A stretch of 46,567 bases of DNA from an uncultured Actinomycetes bacterium (GTDB lineage Bacteria; Actinomycetota; Actinomycetes; Actinomycetales; Microbacteriaceae): assembly GCA_903920435.1 (NCBI GenBank), contig CAIXMB010000143.1, forward strand, positions 1-46,567, read 5' to 3'. The notes below the pieces were generated by a model, which had not been told where the DNA came from, did not search any database, and was given only the letters and a program-made list of their open reading frames with translations. The number at the start of each line of letters is the position of its first letter. Within the stretch, counting starts at the first letter, position 1. Shown piece after piece: positions 31,858-41,481 of this stretch. A program made the translations under genes and the position numbers.

Positions 31858-32340
31858 ATGTTGTTTGAGGTCGGCGAGACTGTTGTTTACCCGCACCACG
31901 GTGCTGCCACGATCACTGAAGTGAAGAAGCGCATCATCAAGGGTGAGGAGAAGCTGTACCTCAAACTGAACGTGACGCAGGGCGATCTCACCATCGAGGT
32001 TCCGGCTGAGAATGTCGACCTCGTCGGCGTTCGCGACGTCATCGGCAAGGAGGGCCTGGACAAGGTCTTCGAGGTGCTGCGCGCCCCCTTCACCGAGGAG
32101 CCCACTAACTGGAGCCGCCGCTACAAGGCGAACCTCGAGAAGCTCGCGTCCGGCGACGTCATCAAGGTGTCCGAGGTCGTGCGCGACCTGTGGCGCCGCG
32201 ACCAGGACCGCGGCCTCTCGGCCGGCGAGAAGCGCATGCTCGCGAAGGCCCGCCAGATCCTGATCTCCGAGCTCGCGCTCGCAGAGAAGACGGACGAGGA
32301 GAAGGCTTCCACCGTGCTCGACGAGGTTCTGGCGTCTTAG
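31858..32340 (+). CDS. carD: CarD-family RNA polymerase-binding transcription regulator
   Basis: A 160-residue protein, nearly the standard length. CarD binds the RNA polymerase beta subunit with its N-terminal Tudor-like domain ([20 protein letters not shown], residues 3-22) and DNA at the upstream edge of the bubble with a C-terminal helical domain containing the conserved tryptophan ([13 protein letters not shown]). It stabilises open complexes at rRNA and many other promoters and is essential in mycobacteria. ispDF follows after 25 bases that contain half of another palindromic repeat, so co-transcription is likely. Confidence 0.97.
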   Translation: MLFEVGETVVYPHHGAATITEVKKRIIKGEEKLYLKLNVTQGDLTIEVPAENVDLVGVRDVIGKEGLDKVFEVLRAPFTEEPTNWSRRYKANLEKLASGDVIKVSEVVRDLWRRDQDRGLSAGEKRMLAKARQILISELALAEKTDEEKASTVLDEVLAS

Positions 32341-32342
32341 TC

Positions 32343-32362
32343 GGTTTCGACAGGCTCAACCA
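32343..32362 (+). repeat. Short repeat half-site (GGTTTCGACAGGCTCAACCA) between carD and ispDF
   Basis: An imperfect palindrome of 20 bases occupying almost the whole 25-base gap between the carD stop and the ispDF ATG. It resembles the ends of the family A element (ggtttcga ... tcaacc) with the centre lost. Confidence 0.5.
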
Positions 32363-32365
32363 GCG

Positions 32366-33514
32366 ATGATCGGCATCATCGTCGTCGCCGCGGGCAGTGG
32401 CGCGCGCCTCGGCGCGGGCCAGCCCAAGGCGTTCGTCGAACTGCGCGGCGTTCCGATCCTCGAGCGCGCCCTCGCGAACGTGTTCGGCTCGATCGAACCC
32501 GCGCAGGTCGTGGTCGTGGCCCCCGCGTCGCACCTGGCCGCGGCACGCTCCATCTCCGCGCGGGCTGCGGGCGCGGCATCCGGCTCGGTGTCGGTGGTCG
32601 TGGGCGGCGCGACGCGGCAGGATTCCGTGGCGAACGGCCTCGCGGCGCTCGACGACTCCGTCGAGGTGGTGCTCGTGCACGACGCCGCGCGGGCGCTCAC
32701 CCCGAGCGCCCTGTTCGACCGCGTGACGCGGGCGGTCGTGGCATCCGGCACGGGGATCATCCCGAGCCTGCCCGTCGCCGACACCATCAAGCGCGTCGCC
32801 GGCACCGCCGTGCTCGAGACCGTGGACCGCAGCGCCCTCGTGCACGTGCAGACGCCGCAGGGCTTCCCGCGCGCGGCGCTCGCCGCCGCCTACGCGCAGG
32901 CATCGCAGGAGTTCACCGACGACGCCGCCCTGTTCTCCTCCGCGGGCCACACCGTGCAGGTGGTCGAGGGCGAGGCGCGCGCGTTCAAGATCACGACCCC
33001 GTGGGATCTCGCCCGCGCCGAGAACGTTCTCGGCATCACGAGCTCGATCCGCACCGGTGTGGGCATCGACGTGCACGCGTACGACGCCGCGCAGCCGCTG
33101 TGGCTCGGGGGCCTGTACTGGCCCGACGAGGTCGGTCTCGCCGGCCACTCCGACGGCGACGCGCTGTGCCACGCGATCTGCGACGCCCTGCTCTCCGCCG
33201 CCGGGCTCGGCGACATCGGCGGCCGCTTCGGCACGGATGACCCCCGCTTCGCCGGTGCGCACGGCGACGTGTTCCTCGGCGAGACGGTCGCCCTCGTCTC
33301 GGGTGCGGGCTGGACGGTCGGCAACGTCGCCGTGCAGCTCATCGCCAAGCACCCGCGCCTCGGCGCCCGCCGCACCGAGCTCGAGAGCCACCTGACCTCC
33401 CTCGTGGGGGCGCCCGTGAGCGTCTCCGCAACGACCTCCGACGGCCTCGGGTTCACCGGCCGGGCCGAGGGCGTCGCCGTCATCGCGACGGCCCTGGTGC
33501 AGCGCACGGCGTAG
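32366..33514 (+). CDS. ispDF: Bifunctional IspD-IspF enzyme of the MEP isoprenoid pathway
   Basis: A 382-residue fusion. Residues 1-220 are IspD, 2-C-methyl-D-erythritol 4-phosphate cytidylyltransferase (VVAAGSGARLGAGQPKAF, VLVHDAARALTP, VQTPQGFPRAAL, FKITTPWDLARAE). Residues about 225-382 are IspF, the 2,4-cyclodiphosphate synthase (GVGIDVHAYD with the zinc-binding Asp and His, LAGHSDGDALCHAICDALL, ATTSDGLGFTGRAEGVAV). The middle-step kinase IspE is not in the window. The fusion occurs in several bacterial groups. It has no obvious ribosome site; translation may depend on carD. Confidence 0.96.
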   Translation: MIGIIVVAAGSGARLGAGQPKAFVELRGVPILERALANVFGSIEPAQVVVVAPASHLAAARSISARAAGAASGSVSVVVGGATRQDSVANGLAALDDSVEVVLVHDAARALTPSALFDRVTRAVVASGTGIIPSLPVADTIKRVAGTAVLETVDRSALVHVQTPQGFPRAALAAAYAQASQEFTDDAALFSSAGHTVQVVEGEARAFKITTPWDLARAENVLGITSSIRTGVGIDVHAYDAAQPLWLGGLYWPDEVGLAGHSDGDALCHAICDALLSAAGLGDIGGRFGTDDPRFAGAHGDVFLGETVALVSGAGWTVGNVAVQLIAKHPRLGARRTELESHLTSLVGAPVSVSATTSDGLGFTGRAEGVAVIATALVQRTA

Positions 33515-33619
33515 TCCCCTCCGGGCCCTCCCGCGACGGCGCCGTGCGGTCGAGGGCGCGCGGAAGGGCGCCGGACGCCCGAGAACCGCGGAAACTCGCG
33601 GCGCCGGTAAACTTGCCCG

Positions 33620-35016
<1,397 letters not shown>

Positions 35017-35020
<4 letters not shown>

Positions 35021-36039
35021 AATCGTCAGGCAACAAGCCCCGCGCAGGGGCAGTGCGCAAGTCGCGCAAGGGGCCGCAGGTCGGCTCGGGCGGCCAAGGC
35101 CGCCAGGCACTTGAGGGCAAGAAGCCCACGCCCAAGGCGGAGGACCGCCCGTACCACCCCGCAGGCAAGCGCAAGGCGGCCGCGGAGCGCTTCGAGGCGG
35201 CCGGCGGCAAGCGCACTGGCAAGAAGCCCGAGACCACAGAGGGTCGGTCTCGCCAGGCCCGACCGTCGGGGCCGAAGAGCTCAGACGAGTCGGAGATGGT
35301 GACCGGCCGCAACTCCGTGCTCGAGGCCCTGCGCGCGAAGATCCCGGTGACGACGCTCTACATGGCGTCGCGCATCGAGTTCGACGACCGCGTCAAGGAG
35401 ATCCTCTCGATCGCGAACGGCCGCGGCGTTCCCGTGCTCGAGGTCATGCGCCCCGAGCTCGACCGCCTCGCCGGCTTCGACTCGGTGCACCAGGGCGTCG
35501 CGCTCAAGGTGCCGCCGTACGAGTACGCGCACCCGATGGAGCTGCTGGACAAGACCATCTCGCGCGGGCAGGTGCCCCTGTTCGTCGCGCTGGACGGCAT
35601 CACCGATCCGCGCAACCTCGGGGCGATCATCCGGTCGGTTGCCGCGTTCGGCGGGCAGGGTGTCATCGTTCCCCAGCGGCGATCGGTGGGCCTCACCGCC
35701 TCGGCGTGGAAGACCTCAGCGGGTGCCGCGGCGCGCACGCCCGTGGCGATGGCGGGCAACCTCAACCAGACCATCAAGGACTTCAAGAAGCGCGGCGTCT
35801 TCGTGCTCGGGCTCGACGGCGGGGGAGACACCCAGCTGCCCGACCTCAAGCTCGCGAAGGAGCCGGTGCTCGTGGTCGTCGGCAGCGAGGGCAAGGGCCT
35901 CTCGCGCCTGGTGACGGAGAACTGCGACGCCGTCGTGTCGATCCCGATCAGCGCCTCCACCGAGTCGCTGAACGCGGGCATCGCGGCGAGCGTGACGCTG
36001 TACGAGATCTCGAAGCTGCGGGCCGCGGCGAAGAAGTAG
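35017..36039 (+). CDS. rlmB: 23S rRNA (guanosine-2'-O-)-methyltransferase RlmB (SpoU/TrmH family)
   Basis: ATG 35017 overlaps the cysS stop (ATGA) and gives 340 residues. The first ~95 residues are a basic, disordered extension (SSGNKPRAGAVRKSRKGPQ and similar Lys/Arg/Gly-rich stretches) usual in actinobacteria. The L30e-like RNA-binding domain follows (VTGRNSVLEALRAKIPVTTL), then the SPOUT knot with NLGAIIRSVAAFGG, VVGSEGKGLSRLV and IPISASTESLNAGIAASVTL. It methylates G2251 (E. coli numbering) in the peptidyl-transferase region. The position after cysS matches the mycobacterial order. Confidence 0.95.
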
Positions 36040-36084
36040 GTCTCGACTCCGCTCGACCACCGGTGGTCGAGCGGAGCCGAGACC
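36039..36084. terminator. Perfect 46-base palindrome between convergent genes, likely two-way terminator (repeat family C)
   Basis: ggtctcgactccgctcgacc and its inverted copy ggtcgagcggagccgagacc meet around accggt. One C/G-to-A/T-type difference in the arms (gactcc versus ggagcc) aside, the element is symmetric. It starts on the last base of the rlmB stop codon and ends five bases before the convergent amidohydrolase stop. A long stem would form in both transcripts. No T-run follows. Confidence 0.7.
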
Positions 36085-36089
36085 AGATG

Positions 36090-37532
36090 CTACTTCTTGT
36101 ACTGGTACGGGTTGAACAGCACCTCGGACTCGGGGATCTCGGGGAACTGCCCGGCCTTCCAGTCGTCGCCGACCTCGCGCTCGAGGTAGGCCACGGTGTC
36201 GTCGAGCTTCGCCTTGACGCCCTTGAGGTCGCCGGCGACGACCTTGCCCTCGGCCTTGACGACCTCGCCGCCGACGAGCACGGTGTGCACGTCGCCGCGC
36301 TGGGCCTGGTAGACGACCTGGCCCCACGGGTTGATGAGCGGTGCCCAGCTGGGCGAGTCCTCGTTCTTGAGGAGCACGACGTCGGCGAGCTTGCCCTTCT
36401 CGAGCGAGCCGATCTGGTCGTCCTTGCCGATGGCCTTCGCGCCGCCGCGGGTCGCCATGTGCACGACCTCCTCGGCACGCAGCTTCACGTGGGTGATGGT
36501 CTCTGCGGGGTCGAGCTGGTGCGCGTGGTAGTGCTCGAGAGCGCGGTCGGCGTTGACCGTGGCGCGCATCGCCGAGAACAGGTCGGCGCTGAACCACACG
36601 CTCGTGTCGACCGAGAGCGACGCGGGGATGCCGTACTTGCGCAGCTGGTGCACGGGCGGGTAGCCCTGGCCGCAGGTGTCCTCCGACTCGGTGGCGAGCG
36701 AGACGTTGCCGCCCGTCGCCGCGATCTTCAGGTACGAGTCCTCCGAGAGCGAGGCGGCGTGCACGTACGTGAACCCCTCCTCCATGACCCCGGCGTCGTA
36801 GGCGTTACGGATGCCCCAGTCGTTGGTTGCTCCCCAGACACCCGCGTGCGTGGTGACGCGGAGGCCGAGCTCCTTCGCCACGCGGTACGCCGCGAGCTCG
36901 GGGAACTGGTTGTCCTGGTTCGGAACGTCGAACGCGATCTGCGTGCCGAACATGCGCGAGTCATCCCGCGACTTGGTCAGGATCGACTGCACGGCGGAGT
37001 CGGCGGTCCACTCCCACGGCGACTGGTGGATGTTGCCGTAGGCGAAGATGAAGCGGCCGGGGGAGTTCACGAGGGCGTCGAACGCCGCCTCGCCGTGCTC
37101 CGGGGTGCGCAGGCCGTGCGACCAGTCGACGCTCGTCGTGACACCGGACTCGACGGCGTCGAGCGCGGAGATGAGGTTGCCGGCCGCGTAGTCCTGCGGG
37201 CGGAACTTCATTCCGTGCTGGAGGTAGTACCAGACGAAGTACTGCGTGAGCGTCCAGTCGGCGCCGTAGGCGCGCATGGCCGTCTGCCACATGTGGCGGT
37301 GGGTGTCGACCATGCCCGGCATGACGATGCCGCCCTTCGCGTCGATCTCGAAGGTGTTGTCGGGCACAGCGAGCGCGACGCCGACCTCGGCGATCTTCCC
37401 GTCGACGACGAGGACGTCGCCGTTCGGCAGGACCGTGTGGGAGTCATCCATCGTCAGGACGATCCCGTTGCGGAACACGATGGGTTGGCCGGGCTTGGGG
37501 GTGGTGGGGGTACCGGGCATTGTGACGCTCAT
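36090..37532 (-). CDS. Amidohydrolase (TRZ/ATZ, 8-oxoguanine deaminase-like family)
   Basis: A 480-residue metal-dependent hydrolase. The metal site is visible: MPGMVDTHRHMWQT (HxH-type, about residues 72-85), VTTHAGVWG (third His), VHAASLSEDSY (fourth His) and SLSVDTSVWFSADLF (Asp). The C-terminal beta segment ends with VVLLKNEDSPSWAPLINPWG. The family deaminates or dechlorinates triazines, guanine and related purine-like amines; the substrate is not evident. ATG 37532 directly abuts AAGGAGG, so the second ATG (37520) may be used. It is divergent from a bicupin gene and begins a catabolic cluster. Confidence 0.85.
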   Translation of the reverse strand: MSVTMPGTPTTPKPGQPIVFRNGIVLTMDDSHTVLPNGDVLVVDGKIAEVGVALAVPDNTFEIDAKGGIVMPGMVDTHRHMWQTAMRAYGADWTLTQYFVWYYLQHGMKFRPQDYAAGNLISALDAVESGVTTSVDWSHGLRTPEHGEAAFDALVNSPGRFIFAYGNIHQSPWEWTADSAVQSILTKSRDDSRMFGTQIAFDVPNQDNQFPELAAYRVAKELGLRVTTHAGVWGATNDWGIRNAYDAGVMEEGFTYVHAASLSEDSYLKIAATGGNVSLATESEDTCGQGYPPVHQLRKYGIPASLSVDTSVWFSADLFSAMRATVNADRALEHYHAHQLDPAETITHVKLRAEEVVHMATRGGAKAIGKDDQIGSLEKGKLADVVLLKNEDSPSWAPLINPWGQVVYQAQRGDVHTVLVGGEVVKAEGKVVAGDLKGVKAKLDDTVAYLEREVGDDWKAGQFPEIPESEVLFNPYQYKK

Positions 37533-37620
37533 CCTCCTTGATGGTGCGGTCAGGCTGGATACAGGTTAAGCAACGCTGCACGTTCTGTCCAGTGCCACTT
37601 TGGGTTGGCGCCCGTTCGGC

Positions 37621-37670
37621 TTGACGGAAAGCGCGCGCTCCGCTTAGCTTGCGTTCAGTACCAATGAACG
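37621..37670 (+). promoter_or_regulatory. Promoter and operator candidate of the bicupin-SDR operon
   Basis: TTGACG (37621-37626), 17 bases, TTAGCT (37644-37649). Immediately downstream is a perfect inverted repeat CGTTCA/TGAACG with a seven-base centre (37652-37657 and 37665-37670), overlapping the expected transcription start and so placed to repress. GGAGGAG follows before the ATG. Confidence 0.6.
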
Positions 37671-37692
37671 ATGACGTCCGGAGGAGTTCCGA

Positions 37693-38589
37693 ATGAGTGC
37701 GCGATTTGTCGTGCGGACTGCAGCTGAGGCGCAGTACGGCGACCCCGGGGCCCTGGCACCCGGATCCGAGGGTCTCACGCGCTGGGCCGCGGTCACCGAG
37801 GACGACGGCTCCGTGCACACGGGCTTCGGCATCTCCCGGCTGCAGCCGACCGGATCGGTACCCACGCACGTGCACTCGTTCGAGGAGAGCTTCCACGTGC
37901 TCGAGGGCACCGTCATCCTCGTCACCCCCGAGGCGACGGTCGAGCTCGTCGCCGGCGACTACGGCGTCATCCCGATCGGCGTGCCGCACTCGTGGCACGG
38001 CACGGGCGATGTCGAAGCCGTGTGGTCGGACATCTACAGCCCGGTGCCTCGCGCCGCGCACGGGCACGACACGTACCGCGTTCCCGAGATCGCGGGCGGC
38101 GACCCCGTGCGGGTGGATGCCCGTGACCCTCGCACCCGCTCCTTCGGGGCCATCACTGCGCAGCAGATGAATCCGGCCGCCCAGTCGCAGAAGAACCTCG
38201 CCCAGTCCGCGAGCATGCGCACGGCGCTGCTCGTGTACAGCGGCATCTCGCTCAAGATGATGGTCGACTCCGACCTCGGCTCGGTGCTCTCGACCATGTT
38301 CATGGTGCAGTACGAGCCCGACGGCGTTGCCGGACCGCACGACCACCCGCTCGAGGAGGCGTACCTCATCGTCGACGGCGAGGTCGATGCGACATTCGAC
38401 GGGCAGGCGTTCCGCCTGAAGCCCGGTGACATCGCCTGGGCCGGCGTCGGCTGCGTGCACTCGTTCGCCGCGACGGGAGCTCCGGTGCGCTGGCTCGAGA
38501 CGCAGTCGCCCCAGATGCCCGCACGCCACGCGTACCGGTTCGCCCGGGACTGGAACTATCTCACCGACAAGCTGGAGGATCAGAGTTGA
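37693..38589 (+). CDS. Bicupin, (S)-ureidoglycine aminohydrolase-like
   Basis: A 298-residue protein of two cupin domains. Cupin 1 (about residues 55-120): PTHVHSFEESFHVLEGT with His/His/Glu ligands, and GVPHSWHGTG with the distal His. Cupin 2 (about 210-280): GPHDHPLEEAYLIVDGE and GCVHSFAATG. The paired layout matches AllE/YlbA, the ureidoglycine aminohydrolase of allantoin breakdown, but other bicupins share it. GGAGGAG precedes the ATG. It is TTGA-coupled to the SDR gene. With the amidohydrolase opposite, processing of a nitrogen-rich compound is plausible; the substrate is unproven. Confidence 0.82.
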   Translation: MSARFVVRTAAEAQYGDPGALAPGSEGLTRWAAVTEDDGSVHTGFGISRLQPTGSVPTHVHSFEESFHVLEGTVILVTPEATVELVAGDYGVIPIGVPHSWHGTGDVEAVWSDIYSPVPRAAHGHDTYRVPEIAGGDPVRVDARDPRTRSFGAITAQQMNPAAQSQKNLAQSASMRTALLVYSGISLKMMVDSDLGSVLSTMFMVQYEPDGVAGPHDHPLEEAYLIVDGEVDATFDGQAFRLKPGDIAWAGVGCVHSFAATGAPVRWLETQSPQMPARHAYRFARDWNYLTDKLEDQS

Positions 38590-39290
38590 CCCGCACCATA
38601 GTCATCATCGGCGGCACGAGCGGCATCGGGCTCGAGATCGCCAAGGACGCCGTCGCCCGCGGTGAGCACGTCGTGCTCACCGGCCGCGACCAGGCGAACG
38701 CCGAGGCGATCGCCGCGACCCTGGGCGACAGCGCCACCGGGCTCGCCGTCGACATCTCGGAACCCCAGTCGATAGCCGCGAGCCTCGCGAGCGTCGGGCC
38801 GATCAACGGCCTCGTGCTGGCGGCGATCGAGCGCGACGCCAACACCGTGCGCGACTACAGCATCGAGCGCGCCGTGCGCCTCGTGACCCTCAAGCTCGTG
38901 GGCTACACCGAGACAGTGCACACCCTGCTCGACCGGCTGGAGCCGAGCGTCGACACGGGCATCGTGCTCTTCGGCGGGCGGGCGAAGGATGCCCCTTACC
39001 CCGGCTCCACGACGGTGTCGACCATCAACGGCGGCGTCGAGGGGCTCGTCACCACGCTCGCGCACGAGCTCTCCCCGATCCGGGTCAACGCCGTGCATCC
39101 GGGCATCATCGGCAACAGCCCGTTCTGGGCGTCGAAGCCCGAGGGCGTGCTGTCGGGCTACCAGTCCCGCACACCCGGCGGCGAGCTCGCGACCATGGAG
39201 GACGTGGTGGGGGCCACCCGCTTCCTGCTCGACAACCGCGGCGTCTCGGCGACCAACCTCTACGTCGACCGCGGGTGGCGCATCACCTGA
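38586..39290 (+). CDS. Atypical short-chain dehydrogenase lacking the YxxxK catalytic pair
   Basis: A 234-residue Rossmann protein starting at TTG 38586, overlapping the bicupin stop. The cofactor motif GGTSGIG (residues 9-15) and an adenine-binding LTGRDQAN are intact. The catalytic segment that normally reads YxxxK before AxEGL is VSTINGGVEGL: position 144 is Val and 148 is Asn. The usual NNAG motif is LVLAA. The C-terminal part (VNAVHPGIIGNSPFW, LYVDRGW) is normal. It may bind NAD(P) but is unlikely to be a standard oxidoreductase; a changed chemistry or a regulatory role is possible. Confidence 0.88.
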   Translation: MTRTIVIIGGTSGIGLEIAKDAVARGEHVVLTGRDQANAEAIAATLGDSATGLAVDISEPQSIAASLASVGPINGLVLAAIERDANTVRDYSIERAVRLVTLKLVGYTETVHTLLDRLEPSVDTGIVLFGGRAKDAPYPGSTTVSTINGGVEGLVTTLAHELSPIRVNAVHPGIIGNSPFWASKPEGVLSGYQSRTPGGELATMEDVVGATRFLLDNRGVSATNLYVDRGWRIT

Positions 39291-39302
39291 CGTGTCCGGC
39301 CG

Positions 39303-40427
39303 TCAGCGCCGCGACGCCACCAGGGCCACGGCGAGCGACGCCGCCCCGAGCGCGAGTGAGAGCACTCCGACGCCGGCATAGTCCCACGAGCGCATCACCA
39401 CGACGGCGAGGGCGGTGGCGCCCGAGCTCGCGATGAAGGTGGTGGCCATGAACACCGTGTTGGCGCGGCCGGACTCGGCGGGGTCGACGGAGGCGAGAGC
39501 ATTCGCCTGGCTGGAGACCTGCGAGCTGCTCATGCCGAACGAGACCATGAACAGCCCCGCGAGCACCACGGCGACCGAGTGGCTGAACAGGGCGATCCCG
39601 CCGGCGCCCAGCACGAGCGCGGCGAGCGAGAGCGGCAGGGCCAGGCGCGTGCCGATCCTTGGCTGTACGCGGGCGGAGGCGACCGTCGCCGCGCCGCCGA
39701 CGAGCCCGGCGAGGCCGATCGCGGCGGTCTGCGCCACGGTGAGGCCGAGCTCGGTCACGCCGTAGAGGGTGACCATCGACCACACGGAGATGAACGCCGA
39801 GAAGGCGAGCGCGTGCGTGACGGTCAGCAGCCGCAGGGTGCCCGAGCCGGCGACGATCCGGGGGATCGAGGCGAGGATCGCGAGGTAGCCCGCCGAGCCG
39901 GGCGGCCGCGAGCGCGGCGCGAACCCCACCGTGAGCGGGATGCACGCCAGTACGAGCACGGCGGCCCCGACGAGCACCGTGCGCCAGCCCAGCGCATCGG
40001 CGAAGAGGCCGAGCAGGGTGCGCACGCCGAACAGCCCGATCAGCAGCGAGCCCACGAGCACGGCGGCGGTGCGGGCGCGCACGGCGGGCGGAGCGAGGCG
40101 CAGCGCAGCGGAGACGAGGATCTGCCCGATCGTCGCCGCGGCCCCGGCCACGAACATCATGGCGGTGAACAGCGCGAAGTCGCGCGCGAGTGCGGCAATG
40201 AGGATCGCCGCCGCGGTCGCCGCGAGCTGTACGGAGACCTGCACCCGCGGGATCAGCCGGTCACCGAGCGAGACGAGGAACACGACCCCGATCGCATAAC
40301 CCGCCTGCACCGCAACCGTTGCGCTCGACGACTGCTCGAGCGGCACACCGAGCTCCTGCGCGGCGAGCGTCTGGATCGGCTGCGGCACGTAGATGATCGA
40401 CACACCGACGGCGGCGATGACGGCCAT
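39303..40427 (-). CDS. MFS transporter (12-TM, DHA1-like)
   Basis: A 374-residue hydrophobic protein with about twelve membrane segments. The loop 2-3 motif is present as GDRLIPRVQV, and TLLGLFADALGWR resembles the motif after TM5. MFS carriers of this size export or import small molecules with protons. The ATG at 40427 begins nearly at the first membrane segment with no ribosome site, so the true start may lie upstream; the frame is open for 17 further codons without a standard start. It follows the importer permease on the same strand by 52 bases and converges on the SDR gene. Confidence 0.85.
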   Translation of the reverse strand: MAVIAAVGVSIIYVPQPIQTLAAQELGVPLEQSSSATVAVQAGYAIGVVFLVSLGDRLIPRVQVSVQLAATAAAILIAALARDFALFTAMMFVAGAAATIGQILVSAALRLAPPAVRARTAAVLVGSLLIGLFGVRTLLGLFADALGWRTVLVGAAVLVLACIPLTVGFAPRSRPPGSAGYLAILASIPRIVAGSGTLRLLTVTHALAFSAFISVWSMVTLYGVTELGLTVAQTAAIGLAGLVGGAATVASARVQPRIGTRLALPLSLAALVLGAGGIALFSHSVAVVLAGLFMVSFGMSSSQVSSQANALASVDPAESGRANTVFMATTFIASSGATALAVVVMRSWDYAGVGVLSLALGAASLAVALVASRR

Positions 40428-40479
40428 GGCCGCAACGCGCGCGGCCCAGCCGGTGGTGTCGGTGGCGGTGGCAGTCAGG

Positions 40480-41481
40480 TCAGCGCCGCCGCAGCTTCGA
40501 CCACGCGTCGAACCCGACGGCGAGCAGGATGATGACGCCCAGCGCGATGCCCTGGAACAGCGGGTCGATACGCAGCAGCGTGAACCCGTTGTAGAGCATC
40601 GCGATGAAGAGGATGCCCAGCACCGTGCGCCAGATCGCCCCCTCGCCGCCCAGGATCGAGGTGCCGCCGACCACGATTCCCGCGAGCACCGTGAAGGTGA
40701 GCGTCGTCGCTATCGCGTCGTTCTCGGGCACGGAGGGCGTGCGGGCGAGGTCGATGACTCCCGCCATGCCGGCCGCGAGGCCCGCGAGCGCGAAGGTCGA
40801 GATGCGCACGAAGCCGACACGGATGCCCGCGAGCCGGGCCGCCTCGGAGTTGCCGCCCGCGGCGTACACGTAGCGCCCGAACGTCGTGCGCCACAGCACG
40901 ACGCCGAGGATCACGAGCACCACGAAGGCGATCCATGTGGGTAGCGACACCCCGAGCGGCTTCGTCGTCGCGAGCCACCGGAACTCGGGGAAGTCGACAC
41001 GGATCTGGCCGACCCCCTGCTTGCCGAACTGCGACACGAGCTTCGTCGCCCCGAGGATGATGAAGCTCATCGCGAGCGTGGCGATGAGCGGATTCACCTT
41101 GAGGTACGTGCTGATGAGGCCGTTCACGATGCCGACGAGCAGCCCCGCGAGCACCCCGACGGTGATGCCGAGGATGACGCCGGGCACCCCGCCGACCTTG
41201 ACGATGAGCGTGCCGCAGATCACGGCCGTGAACATGTAGGTCGCGCCGATGGAGAGGTCGATGCCGCCCGCGATGATGACGAGCGTGCTCGCCGCCGCCA
41301 CGATGAGGATGCCCGACTGGCGGTCGAGCACGTTGCCGACGTTCTGGAAGCTCAGGAACGCGGGGCTGCCGACCGACAGCGCGATGAACACCGCGAGGAA
41401 GGGCACCACGATCGCGAGGGACCGCCACGGGATCCGGCGCGCGAGCGTGGGGGTGGGCTGGGTCTGGACTGGCGTGCTCAT
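40480..41481 (-). CDS. RbsC-type ABC transporter permease
   Basis: A 333-residue membrane protein from ATG 41481, which overlaps the ATPase stop (ATGA). About ten membrane segments are visible, with the family-typical GGIDLSIGATYMF, NGLISTYLKVNPLIATLAMS, the coupling region AAGGNSEAARLAGIRV, and VLAGIVVGGTSILGGEGAIW. RbsC-type permeases bring in ribose, other sugars, autoinducer-2, nucleosides or polyols. A single permease gene is present, so it probably forms a homodimer. Confidence 0.93.
   Translation of the reverse strand: MSTPVQTQPTPTLARRIPWRSLAIVVPFLAVFIALSVGSPAFLSFQNVGNVLDRQSGILIVAAASTLVIIAGGIDLSIGATYMFTAVICGTLIVKVGGVPGVILGITVGVLAGLLVGIVNGLISTYLKVNPLIATLAMSFIILGATKLVSQFGKQGVGQIRVDFPEFRWLATTKPLGVSLPTWIAFVVLVILGVVLWRTTFGRYVYAAGGNSEAARLAGIRVGFVRISTFALAGLAAGMAGVIDLARTPSVPENDAIATTLTFTVLAGIVVGGTSILGGEGAIWRTVLGILFIAMLYNGFTLLRIDPLFQGIALGVIILLAVGFDAWSKLRRR

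Noticed and set aside
35706-37541. A 611-codon forward frame over the end of rlmB and the amidohydrolase
   Set aside because: Out of frame with rlmB and antisense to the amidohydrolase, whose metal-binding motifs are intact.
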